The position numbers were made by a program, and so were the translations under genes. Shown here in pieces: positions 1 to 6,272 of a stretch of DNA of 7,533 nt. Position 1 is the stretch's first letter, and every line of letters begins with the position of its first letter. The notes beneath the pieces were generated by a model. That model did not search any database. It was given only the letters and a program-made list of their open reading frames with translations, and was not told the DNA's origin. This DNA comes from Thermodesulfobacteriaceae bacterium (lineage in GTDB: Bacteria; Desulfobacterota; Dissulfuribacteria; Dissulfuribacterales; UBA3076): positions 1 through 7,533 of the forward strand of contig DTYO01000179.1 of NCBI GenBank assembly GCA_012961845.1, written 5' to 3'.

Positions 1-614
1 TCATGGATGTCGCGGGCCGTGATATGAGGGTCCGGATAACCCTGCACAAGAAAATACCCGTGGGGGGCGGCCTGGGAGGAGGCAGCTCGGATGCGGCGTC
101 TGTCTTGGCGGGCATGAACGAACTTTCCGGATTTCCGCTCGCAGATGCCGATCTTTATACCGTCGCGTGTAGGCTTGGGGCCGATGTTCCCTTTTTTCTT
201 TTAAAGGAAAACGCCGCGATAGGCAGGGGGACAGGTACAGAGCTCAAGCCTTTTTCTACGGCGCACCGGCACTTTCTTCTGGTCCAGCCTGAATTCAGTG
301 TAAGTACGCGGTGGGCTTACGAAAATTACGTGTTGACAACCCATGATGAGGACACTATTTTTGTCGCCGAAGATGCGGATAATACAGAGAACTGGTGCAA
401 CGATCTGGAGTCAGTTGTGGTGGGCAGGTATCCTGAAATAGAACAGATAAAGAGCTTTCTGGTCCAGGCTGGAGCGGAAGTTGCGCTCATGTCAGGGAGC
501 GGTTCAACTGTTTTCGGCGCTTTCAGTGCTCGAGAGGATGCTGAGGTGGCCGAATCCTTTTTCGAAAACAAAAAGGGTCTGAAGACTTTTCTTGCTGAGA
601 GTCTCAGTGATTGA
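1..614 (+). CDS. ispE: 4-diphosphocytidyl-2-C-methyl-D-erythritol kinase, C-terminal part (partial at window start)
   Basis: IspE is a cytosolic GHMP kinase that phosphorylates CDP-methylerythritol with ATP in the MEP pathway of isoprenoid precursor synthesis. The reading frame is open to the window edge (first full codon at position 3). The visible 203 residues contain the glycine-rich ATP-binding motif PVGGGLGGGSSDAA (residues 19-32 of the visible part), LGADVPFF (59-65) whose Asp corresponds to the catalytic Asp of E. coli IspE (D141), and the third GHMP motif MSGSGSTVFG (163-172). By comparison with E. coli IspE about 80 N-terminal residues lie outside the window. The ATG at position 3 is therefore internal, not the start. 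The stop TGA is 8 nt before the tRNA-Qln-type gene that follows, namely tRNA-Gln(UUG), so the two are probably on one transcript. The assignment is secure; completeness of the N-terminus cannot be judged. Confidence 0.95.
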   Translation, partial: MDVAGRDMRVRITLHKKIPVGGGLGGGSSDAASVLAGMNELSGFPLADADLYTVACRLGADVPFFLLKENAAIGRGTGTELKPFSTAHRHFLLVQPEFSVSTRWAYENYVLTTHDEDTIFVAEDADNTENWCNDLESVVVGRYPEIEQIKSFLVQAGAEVALMSGSGSTVFGAFSAREDAEVAESFFENKKGLKTFLAESLSD

Positions 615-622
615 TTTGGAGC

Positions 623-697
623 TGGGGTGTCGTCAAGTGGTAAGACACGGGTCTTTGGCACCCGCATTCCGAGGTTCGAATCCTCGCACCCCAGCCA
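623..697 (+). tRNA. tRNA-Gln (anticodon UUG)
   Basis: A full cloverleaf can be folded by eye. The acceptor stem pairs TGGGGTG (623-629) with CACCCCA (687-693), followed by discriminator G694 and an encoded CCA (695-697). The D stem is GTC (632-634) with GAC (644-646). The anticodon stem CGGGT/ACCCG (648-652, 660-664) closes a 7-nt loop CTTTGGC with anticodon TTG at 655-657, which reads CAA and CAG as glutamine. The T arm GAGG-TTCGAAT-CCTC is canonical. It sits 8 nt after the ispE stop and about 90 nt before prs, so it is likely cut out of a polycistronic RNA. No separate promoter is evident. Confidence 0.97.
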
Positions 698-757
698 GTG
701 GATAACTGAAGCGGATGGAGAAAATTCAGCTTCGATTGTAATGAAATATTAAGGAAT

Positions 758-771
758 AAGGATAAAGATTG
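758..771 (+). promoter_or_regulatory. Candidate RBS and alternative TTG start of prs
   Basis: AAGGA (758-762) lies 6 nt before an in-frame TTG (769-771) that would extend Prs by seven residues to 321 aa. By SD strength this is a better initiation site than ATG 790. The family alignment favours ATG 790. Both may be used; sequence alone does not settle it. Confidence 0.4.
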
Positions 772-789
772 TTCAGCAGGTTTACAGAA

Positions 790-1734
790 ATGCCATCAAA
801 CCACATCAAGATATTTACAGGCAATGCCAATCCTGAACTGGCTCAGGAGATTTGCGATTATCTGAGTATTCCGCTTGGAAGGGCTTCTGTCCGGACTTTC
901 AGTGACGGGGAAGTCTTTGTTGAGATAGGAGAAAATGTCAGGGGGGCCGATGTATTTGTGATACAGCCGACCTGTACCCCTGTAAATCACAATCTCATGG
1001 AACTTCTGATTATGGTTGATGCCCTCAGGCGGGCATCGGCTAGGAGAATAACGGCTGTTCTGCCATACTACGGATATGCCAGGCAAGACAGAAAAGCAGC
1101 TCCCAGAGTACCTATCTCTGCAAAACTGGTTGCAGACATTATCACCACTGTAGGTGCGCGGAGGGTGCTTGCAGTGGATCTCCATGCGGGACAGATTCAG
1201 GGTTTTTTCAGCATACCCGTAGATCACCTTTTTGCCGCTCCGGTTCTCCTGAAATATATCAGAGAAAACCTGACTGAAAATGTGGTCATGGTGTCTCCTG
1301 ATGCAGGAGGAGTGGAGAGGACCAGGGCTTTTGCAAAGAGACTGGGTGCAGGTCTGGCAATTATCGATAAACGAAGAGAGCGTCCGAACGAATCGCAGGT
1401 AATGCACATAATAGGAGATGTAAAGGACAAGACCGCCATAATACTCGATGACATGGTGGATACCGCTGGAACTCTGTGCCAGGCAGCTTCCGTACTCAAG
1501 GCGCGCGGGGCGAGACATGTTCATGGCTGTGCGACTCATCCGGTCCTGTCTGGACCTGCGGTGAGCAGAATAGCAGAGTCAGATCTCGAGATCTTGGTGG
1601 TTACCAACACCATTCCCCTGAATGAAGACGCAAAGAAAGTTGAGAAAATCAAGGTGCTGTCTGTGTCTAATCTGTTGGGAGAAGCCATAAGACGAATTCA
1701 TGATGATGATTCGGTCAGCCTGCTCTTTGTGTGA
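790..1734 (+). CDS. prs: Ribose-phosphate pyrophosphokinase (PRPP synthase)
   Basis: Prs transfers pyrophosphate from ATP to ribose 5-phosphate, giving PRPP for purine, pyrimidine, NAD, His and Trp synthesis in the cytosol. Visible motifs, numbered from ATG 790: FSDGEVFVEIGENVRG near the N-terminus; the flexible catalytic loop RQDRKAAPRVPISAK; VDLHAGQIQGFF (129-140) with the conserved His; and the ribose-5-phosphate/PRPP loop DDMVDTAGT (220-228). The C-terminus EAIRRIHDDDSVSLLF matches the family end. Length is 314 aa, against 315 in E. coli. The start is ambiguous. A TTG at 769 would add MFSRFTE and has a good SD (AAGGA, 758-762, 6-nt spacer). ATG 790 has only CAGG at 777-780 (9-nt spacer) but aligns with the E. 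coli N-terminus, so I chose it. The function is secure. Confidence 0.96.
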   Translation: MPSNHIKIFTGNANPELAQEICDYLSIPLGRASVRTFSDGEVFVEIGENVRGADVFVIQPTCTPVNHNLMELLIMVDALRRASARRITAVLPYYGYARQDRKAAPRVPISAKLVADIITTVGARRVLAVDLHAGQIQGFFSIPVDHLFAAPVLLKYIRENLTENVVMVSPDAGGVERTRAFAKRLGAGLAIIDKRRERPNESQVMHIIGDVKDKTAIILDDMVDTAGTLCQAASVLKARGARHVHGCATHPVLSGPAVSRIAESDLEILVVTNTIPLNEDAKKVEKIKVLSVSNLLGEAIRRIHDDDSVSLLFV

Positions 1735-1793
1735 CGTAATTTGGACCGGAAACCACCTGATATTGAATAGGAAATAAATTAGGAGTCAAAGAT

Positions 1794-2435
1794 ATGAAAC
1801 AAATAGCGATGGATTCACTGGTGCGCACCGAGAGAGGAAAGGGCGTGGCCAGGAAACTCAGACAGGCTGGCAGGATCCCGGGTGTTCTGTACGGCAGGGC
1901 ATCCGAACCAGTGAGTTTTTCAGTAGATTTTCATGAATTCAACAAGATATTGATAAGGCACAAGGGAGAACAGGTGTTTTTTTCACTGAATCTCCAGGAT
2001 AAGGAGGGTACCGACAACAGGTTGGCCATAGTAAAAGACCTCCAGCTTCATCCTGTTACAGATCAGATTTATCATATTGATTTTCTCGAGGTTGCCATGG
2101 ACAAGGAGGTGACTGTGGAGGTGCCGTTGACTACCGTGGGAGAGCCTGCGGGTGTCAGACTGGAAGGCGGCATGCTTCAGTTTCTCAGGAGATATGTGAC
2201 TGTCTCTGCCCTGCCTGCTGCTGTTCCCGATGAAATAGAGGTGGATGTTACAGAACTGAATGTAGGGGAAACCCTTCATATCAGCGATGTGAACCCCCCT
2301 GAGGGCTCAACCCTGATGGACGAGCCTGAAACCACTCTCGTTACCGTAGCCGGTGCTGCTGTAAAGGAAAAGGCTGAGGAGGAGGTTGAAGCAGAGGAAG
2401 GGGTTGAAGCCGAAGCCGAAGAAACGGAAGAATAG
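1794..2435 (+). CDS. rplY: 50S ribosomal protein L25 / general stress protein Ctc, long form
   Basis: L25 binds 5S rRNA in the large ribosomal subunit. The 213-residue product is the long TL5/Ctc-type form, unlike the 94-residue E. coli protein. The N-terminal RNA-binding domain (about 1-95) shows ARKLRQAGRIPGVLYG (19-34) and LQLHPVTDQIYHIDF (83-97). The C-terminal beta domain (about 98-190) contains the usual PLTTVGEPAGVRLEGGML segment. The last 23 residues are a Glu/Ala-rich acidic tail, common in this form. The start ATG 1794 has AGGAG (1781-1785) at an 8-nt spacer; a second in-frame ATG at 1809 lacks such support. It lies 59 nt after prs and 78 nt before pth in the same direction, a widely conserved order that supports co-transcription. 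Confidence 0.95.
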   Translation: MKQIAMDSLVRTERGKGVARKLRQAGRIPGVLYGRASEPVSFSVDFHEFNKILIRHKGEQVFFSLNLQDKEGTDNRLAIVKDLQLHPVTDQIYHIDFLEVAMDKEVTVEVPLTTVGEPAGVRLEGGMLQFLRRYVTVSALPAAVPDEIEVDVTELNVGETLHISDVNPPEGSTLMDEPETTLVTVAGAAVKEKAEEEVEAEEGVEAEAEETEE

Positions 2436-2475
2436 CTGGTACATGACTGCCGGGATCAGGTTGACAGGGAGGTGC

Positions 2476-2494
2476 ATTCAGTCTGATTCAGTCT
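2476..2494 (+). repeat. Short tandem repeat (9-bp unit, 10-bp period) upstream of pth
   Basis: ATTCAGTCT occurs at 2476-2484 and again at 2486-2494, separated by one G. The pair ends 6 nt before the pth Shine-Dalgarno sequence. Function unknown; it may be chance or a remnant of slippage. Confidence 0.6.
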
Positions 2495-2500
2495 CATCTG

Positions 2501-2516
2501 GAGGAGCTTGATCTTG
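2501..2516 (+). promoter_or_regulatory. RBS that fixes the pth start at TTG 2514
   Basis: GAGGAG (2501-2506) is the strongest SD in the rplY-pth gap. With a 7-nt spacer it points to TTG 2514-2516; the in-frame TTG at 2508 is too close to be served by it. Confidence 0.7.
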
Positions 2517-3110
2517 TCCAGGATTTTGGTGGTAGGTCTGGGAAATCCCGGCATAAAATATGAAAACACCAGGCACAACATAGGATTCATGGTGCTGGAC
2601 CGGTTGGTTTCATGGGGCGGGGCGTCTGTTTATCCTCCCAAGAAGAAGTCTTCATATCTGAGTATGACCGGGATTATTGCAGGTGTTCCTGTAATTCTGG
2701 TAAAACCTCTCACTTTCATGAACAGGAGCGGAGAGGCGGTAAATACCGTACTCAGATATTATGAAATGCCCCTGGAAAGACTCCTTGTCATCCATGATGA
2801 TCTTGACATTCCTGTAGGACAGATCAAATTCGTCAGCAAAGGTGGCGCTGCTGGCCATAATGGTGTCAGATCGATTATTAAATCCCTTGGGAGTAGGGAA
2901 TTTTCAAGGCTTAAAATCGGGATAGGGCGTCCTGATTCTCCGGTCCCGATAGAAAAATATGTCCTATCTGGATTTTTACCCGTCGAGGCAAAAAAAATAG
3001 AAAAGGTCATCGAACTGGCAGCAGAGGGAGTAGTCTGTTTTTTAGAACACGGAATAGACCGTGCAATGAACAGATTTAACGGGGCAGCCATAAGTGAAGA
3101 TGATACCTGA
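2514..3110 (+). CDS. pth: Peptidyl-tRNA hydrolase
   Basis: Pth cleaves the ester bond of peptidyl-tRNAs that drop off ribosomes, recycling tRNA in the cytosol. Numbered from TTG 2514 (198 aa, close to the 194 of E. coli): GLGNPG (8-13), TRHNIGF with catalytic His21, FMNRSG with Asn70, IHDDLD with Asp95, KGGAAGHNG with Asn116, and the GIGRP signature. All four catalytic or substrate-binding residues of the family are present. The start is TTG 2514 rather than TTG 2508: GAGGAG at 2501-2506 gives a 7-nt spacer to 2514 but only 1 nt to 2508, and the product MSRILVVGLGNPG fits the family N-terminus. It follows rplY, its usual partner. Confidence 0.96.
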   Translation: MSRILVVGLGNPGIKYENTRHNIGFMVLDRLVSWGGASVYPPKKKSSYLSMTGIIAGVPVILVKPLTFMNRSGEAVNTVLRYYEMPLERLLVIHDDLDIPVGQIKFVSKGGAAGHNGVRSIIKSLGSREFSRLKIGIGRPDSPVPIEKYVLSGFLPVEAKKIEKVIELAAEGVVCFLEHGIDRAMNRFNGAAISEDDT

Positions 3111-3259
3111 CATGTGGTATGGCCGATGACAGGCTGCCGCACTGTGTTGTCAGATGCTGGCATTTTGGGGAGTGCGTAAGCATGCCTTCCGCTTTGTAAT
3201 TGCTGCGACATGTAATAGCACTTTTTTCGGATTGTCCTGTGATCACTTACGACATGTGG
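3109..3259. repeat. 9-bp direct repeats bounding the pth-M23 gap
   Basis: GACATGTGG occurs at 3109-3117 (overlapping the pth stop) and 3251-3259 (overlapping the SD of the next gene). A third, shorter copy GACATGT lies at 3207-3213. The core ACATGT is palindromic. Inside the outer pair, GATGACAGG (3125-3133) and CCTGTGATC (3236-3244) form an inverted repeat matching at 8 of 9 positions. The 154-nt gap holds no other gene that I can support. The arrangement could be operator sites, the remnant of a small inserted element, or chance. Confidence 0.45.
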
Positions 3260-3264
3260 AGCAT

Positions 3265-4614
3265 ATGAAAAGAATAATAAGATTTTTTATTATCTTTGCA
3301 GTTGTTGTCATGGCAGCTGCTGGAGTGTATCTGGGGTATTTCTCCCTGGAGAGTACTCCTCCTGTAATACGGATAGAAACATCTCCTGAGACAGTCGGGA
3401 GGGATTTTCTCCTTGCCGTAGATGTTGAAGATTCCAGGAGTGGGATTCGAACAGTGGCTGTTTCCCTTGTCCAGGGTGAAAAAACGGTGGATCTGGAGCC
3501 GGAAGTTTACCAGATGATAGACTGGTGGAGCGGTACCGGGGTGCATCAGGTCAGCCTTCAGTGGGACATAAGGCCAATGGAACTGGGCCTTTCGGGCGGC
3601 GAGGCCATGTTGCGAGTGACTGCGACCGATGCATCCCTCAAAAATGGTTTCAGGGGCAATCGTCGGGTGTGGGAGAGAGAAATAATAATTGATATCACGC
3701 CTCCGGTAATTGCGGTCAAGAGTCTGGTCCACAATATCCGTATCGGAGGTGCAGGCCTGGTTTCCTACAGAGTGAGCGAACCTGTGGTGAAGACGGGGGT
3801 ATGGGTGGACGATCTGTTTTTCCCTGCATATGAAAAGAAAGGAGGGGGGGAGGGGTTTTATACATCCCTGCTGGCGCTTCCTTATCTGGGCGGGAAGCCG
3901 GAAAGAATTTTTATCGAGGCGATTGACAGAGCGGGAAATTCTGTCAAGACCGGTTTTCCCCACCGGGTTCTTCCCAGGGCCAGAAAGGTGGACAGGATAA
4001 ACATAAGTGACGGCTTTCTGAAGCGGAAGATGCCTGATTTCATGGTCAGATATCCGGAGTTTACAGGTTCGCTCAAGGCGGTTTTTCTCCAGATAAACAG
4101 AGAGCTCAGGCAGAAGAACAATGAGGAGATTTCCGGCTACTGCAAGAAAAGTGTGTCTGAAATATTGTGGGAAGGCAGGTTCCTGACTCTACCGAGATCA
4201 GCATTCATGGCCGGTTTTGGTGATGAACGGCATTATTTTTACAAGGGCAGGAAAATTGACAAGGCGTACCATATGGGAACTGATCATGCGTCAGTTGCCC
4301 ATGCAAAGGTGCCAGCGGCAAACACTGGCACTGTTGTTTTCACAGGTTATATTGGAATATACGGTAATTCGGTGATTATTGATCACGGTCAGGGGCTGTT
4401 CAGCCTGTATTCTCATCTAAACGACATCATGATCTCCAGTGGGGAGCATGTGAAAAAGGGAGACATTATTGGTCTTACCGGAATGACGGGTCTGGCTGGT
4501 GGAGACCATCTTCACTTCGGTATGTTGATAAACGGAGTATTTGTCGATCCACGGGAATGGTGGGATAATAAATGGATTCAGGACCACATTCTGGCCAATA
4601 TCGGCGGGGAATAG
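3265..4614 (+). CDS. Membrane-anchored M23 family (LytM-type) metallopeptidase
   Basis: Predicted periplasmic zinc endopeptidase of the lysostaphin/LytM class, which cuts cross-bridge peptides of peptidoglycan. The 449-residue product starts with MKRIIR and one hydrophobic segment (about 7-28), an N-terminal anchor or signal. A long N-terminal region (about 30-250) looks beta-rich, with two similar starts (TPPVIRIETSP and TPPVIAVKSL) that suggest two Ig-like domains. The C-terminal catalytic domain (about 325-435) has the zinc motif HMGTD (His336, Asp340), YSHLN (His384) and HLHFG (His415, His417). All expected ligands and catalytic histidines are present, so it should be active. The start ATG 3265 has GGAG only 3 nt upstream; the frame is open back to ATG 3154, but that start has no SD and would spoil the anchor. 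It is 14 nt upstream of the next gene. Confidence 0.88.
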   Translation: MKRIIRFFIIFAVVVMAAAGVYLGYFSLESTPPVIRIETSPETVGRDFLLAVDVEDSRSGIRTVAVSLVQGEKTVDLEPEVYQMIDWWSGTGVHQVSLQWDIRPMELGLSGGEAMLRVTATDASLKNGFRGNRRVWEREIIIDITPPVIAVKSLVHNIRIGGAGLVSYRVSEPVVKTGVWVDDLFFPAYEKKGGGEGFYTSLLALPYLGGKPERIFIEAIDRAGNSVKTGFPHRVLPRARKVDRINISDGFLKRKMPDFMVRYPEFTGSLKAVFLQINRELRQKNNEEISGYCKKSVSEILWEGRFLTLPRSAFMAGFGDERHYFYKGRKIDKAYHMGTDHASVAHAKVPAANTGTVVFTGYIGIYGNSVIIDHGQGLFSLYSHLNDIMISSGEHVKKGDIIGLTGMTGLAGGDHLHFGMLINGVFVDPREWWDNKWIQDHILANIGGE

Positions 4615-4628
4615 ATCTGTAATCGGCG

Positions 4629-5267
4629 GTGAAGGCAAATCCAGGCCGAATAAAAAGGAATCCGGTGTCTGTACTGGTGGTCTTGTACTGCTTGTTTTTG
4701 TGCTCCGGGTTTTCGGTACCATCTGCCTCTGAGTTGAAAAAAGAGATAAGGAAGGAACTGGAGAAGATCCAGGAAATGACCCCCAGCGGCAAGGAGAGGG
4801 CTGCCTGGAGAGAACACAGGGACGATGCCCGTGCTGCCATCGACAGAGCGGAACGGACCGGTGCTCCGGGTTATGCCCGTAATTACTGGGACGAGGCTAC
4901 CGGACTTTTTTCCAGAGCCAAGGAGTATGCAGCCGGAAGGTCTTACCGAAAGGCCTCGTATCTTGCCAGAAAGGCCGGCGAGGCGGCTTCAAGGGCAGCG
5001 GATGAGGCAGAGCGGGTCAGATCAGAAAAGGAAAGGTCTGCGAGAGCCGTCTTGAACCAGGTAAAAAAAAGCATTGATGCAATGGCACTGAAAGTGCCTT
5101 CGGATAACAGGGATCTATTGGTAAGAAAAACCGAATTTCTTCTGGAATATTCAGATCTGGTCAGTGCCATGAGTCTGGAGCAGTATGATGAAGTCTTGGA
5201 GAAGGCCCCTGAGCTGAGAAAGGCGATCCTTTTGTTCGGCAGCGGACTGGATTCATATGGAGACTGA
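4629..5267 (+). CDS. Secreted helical protein with DUF4398-like domain
   Basis: No enzymatic function is recognised. The 212-residue product starts with a basic segment (KANPGRIKRNP), then a hydrophobic stretch (about 13-28) ending in SVPSAS, a plausible signal peptide for export to the periplasm. Cys21 and Cys25 lie within the hydrophobic core but do not form a proper lipobox. The rest is highly charged and helical. Residues 67-130 follow the Ala-periodic pattern of DUF4398 (ARAAIDRAERTGAPGYA, LFSRAKEYAAGRSYRKA, LARKAGEAA). The final 80 residues are a separate helical segment without a known motif. GTG 4629 gives a normal basic n-region but a weak SD. GTG 4665 has AAGGA (4655-4659) at 5 nt yet loses the basic residues. 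The gene lies between the M23 peptidase (14 nt) and the PrmA-like gene (11-nt overlap), so co-expression is likely. Confidence 0.75.
   Translation: MKANPGRIKRNPVSVLVVLYCLFLCSGFSVPSASELKKEIRKELEKIQEMTPSGKERAAWREHRDDARAAIDRAERTGAPGYARNYWDEATGLFSRAKEYAAGRSYRKASYLARKAGEAASRAADEAERVRSEKERSARAVLNQVKKSIDAMALKVPSDNRDLLVRKTEFLLEYSDLVSAMSLEQYDEVLEKAPELRKAILLFGSGLDSYGD
4655..4667 (+). promoter_or_regulatory. RBS supporting an alternative GTG start of the DUF4398-like gene
   Basis: AAGGA (4655-4659) with a 5-nt spacer to GTG 4665-4667 is a better SD than anything before GTG 4629. This start would shorten the protein by 12 residues, giving a signal sequence without positive charges (MSVLVVLYCLFLCSG). The two lines of evidence conflict. 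Confidence 0.4.
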
Positions 5268-6204
5268 GGAGCCTGGAAAAGGCGTTAAACAGGGTGTGCG
5301 GGGCCTTGTGGTCGAGATCCGCGGATCTGCATCTGCAGCAGATGCACTGGAACGGAACCGTAAATGGGAAGAAAAAGGCTGGGTCCTGTTGAATGTTGTG
5401 CGATTGGATTATGGGCAGACATGCCTGAGATTCAATATAGACAGCCCCATGAGTAGATGGGACCAGGTCCTGGGTGAATTCTCCGCTGCTGTGGACGAGG
5501 TTGTGCGTGGTGAGGAACTGGATGCGCTGGACTGGCAGGTCGTTCCCTGCGATCTCCATGAGGGCCTTAACGGAAGAGAACCGATAACTCTGGGCTCCTC
5601 GTGGTATGCGGCATTTGAAGAAGGTGCCGGTACTGGACAGGACGCCTTCGGGGCCAGACGGAAGATAATTCTTGATGCCGGATGGGCTTTTGGCAGCGGA
5701 TATCATCCAAGTACCAGGTCGTGTGTCATAGGTATGGAATGGCTGGCCGACGAGAATGGATTGTCGGGGAAAAGGGTGCTTGATATAGGAACAGGCACGG
5801 GAATATTGGCCGTTCTTGCAGGAAAGATGGGGGCCTCTGAGGTGGCGGCAGTGGATCGTGACCCTGATGCGGTTTATACAGCCACAAAGAATGTAAGGAA
5901 GAATAGACTGGAAAGAACGGTAACAGTCAGTCAGACACCGGTTGAGGCGCTTGCAGGTACGCAATGGGATATAATATTGGCCAACCTGGCAATATCGGTT
6001 TTCTGCTGTATGTCAGAAAAAATAGTCTCATTACTCTGCAGAGACGAGGGGATACTGCTCCTTGGCGGATACCGGCAGCTGCAGTCAGGCAGAGTGGTCC
6101 GTATTCTGTCCGGATATGGTCTTGAGGCCATCTGGGATACATCTGTGGACGGTTGGGAGGCCGGGGTGTTCGTAAATATGCGCAGGCAGGATATGGCTGT
6201 TTAA
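5257..6204 (+). CDS. prmA: Divergent PrmA-like (ribosomal protein L11) methyltransferase
   Basis: PrmA uses S-adenosylmethionine to trimethylate ribosomal protein L11. The 315-residue product has an N-terminal region (about 1-125) where PrmA carries its L11-recognition domain, then the PrmA signature segment AGWAFGSGYHPSTRSC (141-156), SAM-binding motif I VLDIGTGTGILA (174-185), the acidic end of strand 2 AAVDRDP, and the post-motif ILANLAI (240-246) where PrmA has NILA or ANL. The signature is degenerate: the family has GTGxHxTT, here GSGYHPST. The N-terminal region keeps only faint similarity (LDWQ), and the length exceeds E. coli PrmA (293). ATG 5257 overlaps the previous stop by 11 nt, which implies translational coupling; its SD is weak. 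Methyltransferase activity is well supported. The L11 substrate is less certain. Confidence 0.8.
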   Translation: METEEPGKGVKQGVRGLVVEIRGSASAADALERNRKWEEKGWVLLNVVRLDYGQTCLRFNIDSPMSRWDQVLGEFSAAVDEVVRGEELDALDWQVVPCDLHEGLNGREPITLGSSWYAAFEEGAGTGQDAFGARRKIILDAGWAFGSGYHPSTRSCVIGMEWLADENGLSGKRVLDIGTGTGILAVLAGKMGASEVAAVDRDPDAVYTATKNVRKNRLERTVTVSQTPVEALAGTQWDIILANLAISVFCCMSEKIVSLLCRDEGILLLGGYRQLQSGRVVRILSGYGLEAIWDTSVDGWEAGVFVNMRRQDMAV

Positions 6205-6272
6205 GACAGAGTTGCTGTATCTGGAAACAGTTCTCAGGGCATTTTCGGATACATGTCGGAGGTGGAACAGGA

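Noticed and set aside
707..737. Hairpin GAAGC...GCTTC between tRNA-Gln and prs as a terminator
   Set aside because: Only 5 bp with a loop of about 16 nt and no T-run, and the context suggests read-through.
796..1539. 247-residue minus-strand ORF opposite prs
   Set aside because: Shadow of prs; the product is rich in Ser, Arg, His and Cys without any domain pattern, and the plus-strand protein is certain.
2461..2466. Perfect TTGACA upstream of pth as a -35 box
   Set aside because: No acceptable -10 box at 16-18 bp.
3154..3264. N-terminal extension of the M23 protein to ATG 3154
   Set aside because: No SD, and it would put 37 unrelated residues before a clear membrane anchor that starts at MKRIIR.
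3247..3963. 238-residue minus-strand ORF opposite the M23 gene
   Set aside because: Antisense shadow without recognisable motif or credible start signal.
5161..5964. 267-residue minus-strand ORF opposite the PrmA-like gene
   Set aside because: Composition is typical of an antisense shadow, and the plus strand carries intact SAM-binding motifs.
6153..6272. N-terminal extension of the UspA protein to 6153
   Set aside because: It overlaps the PrmA-like gene, lies before a good SD and ATG, and adds residues foreign to the Usp fold.
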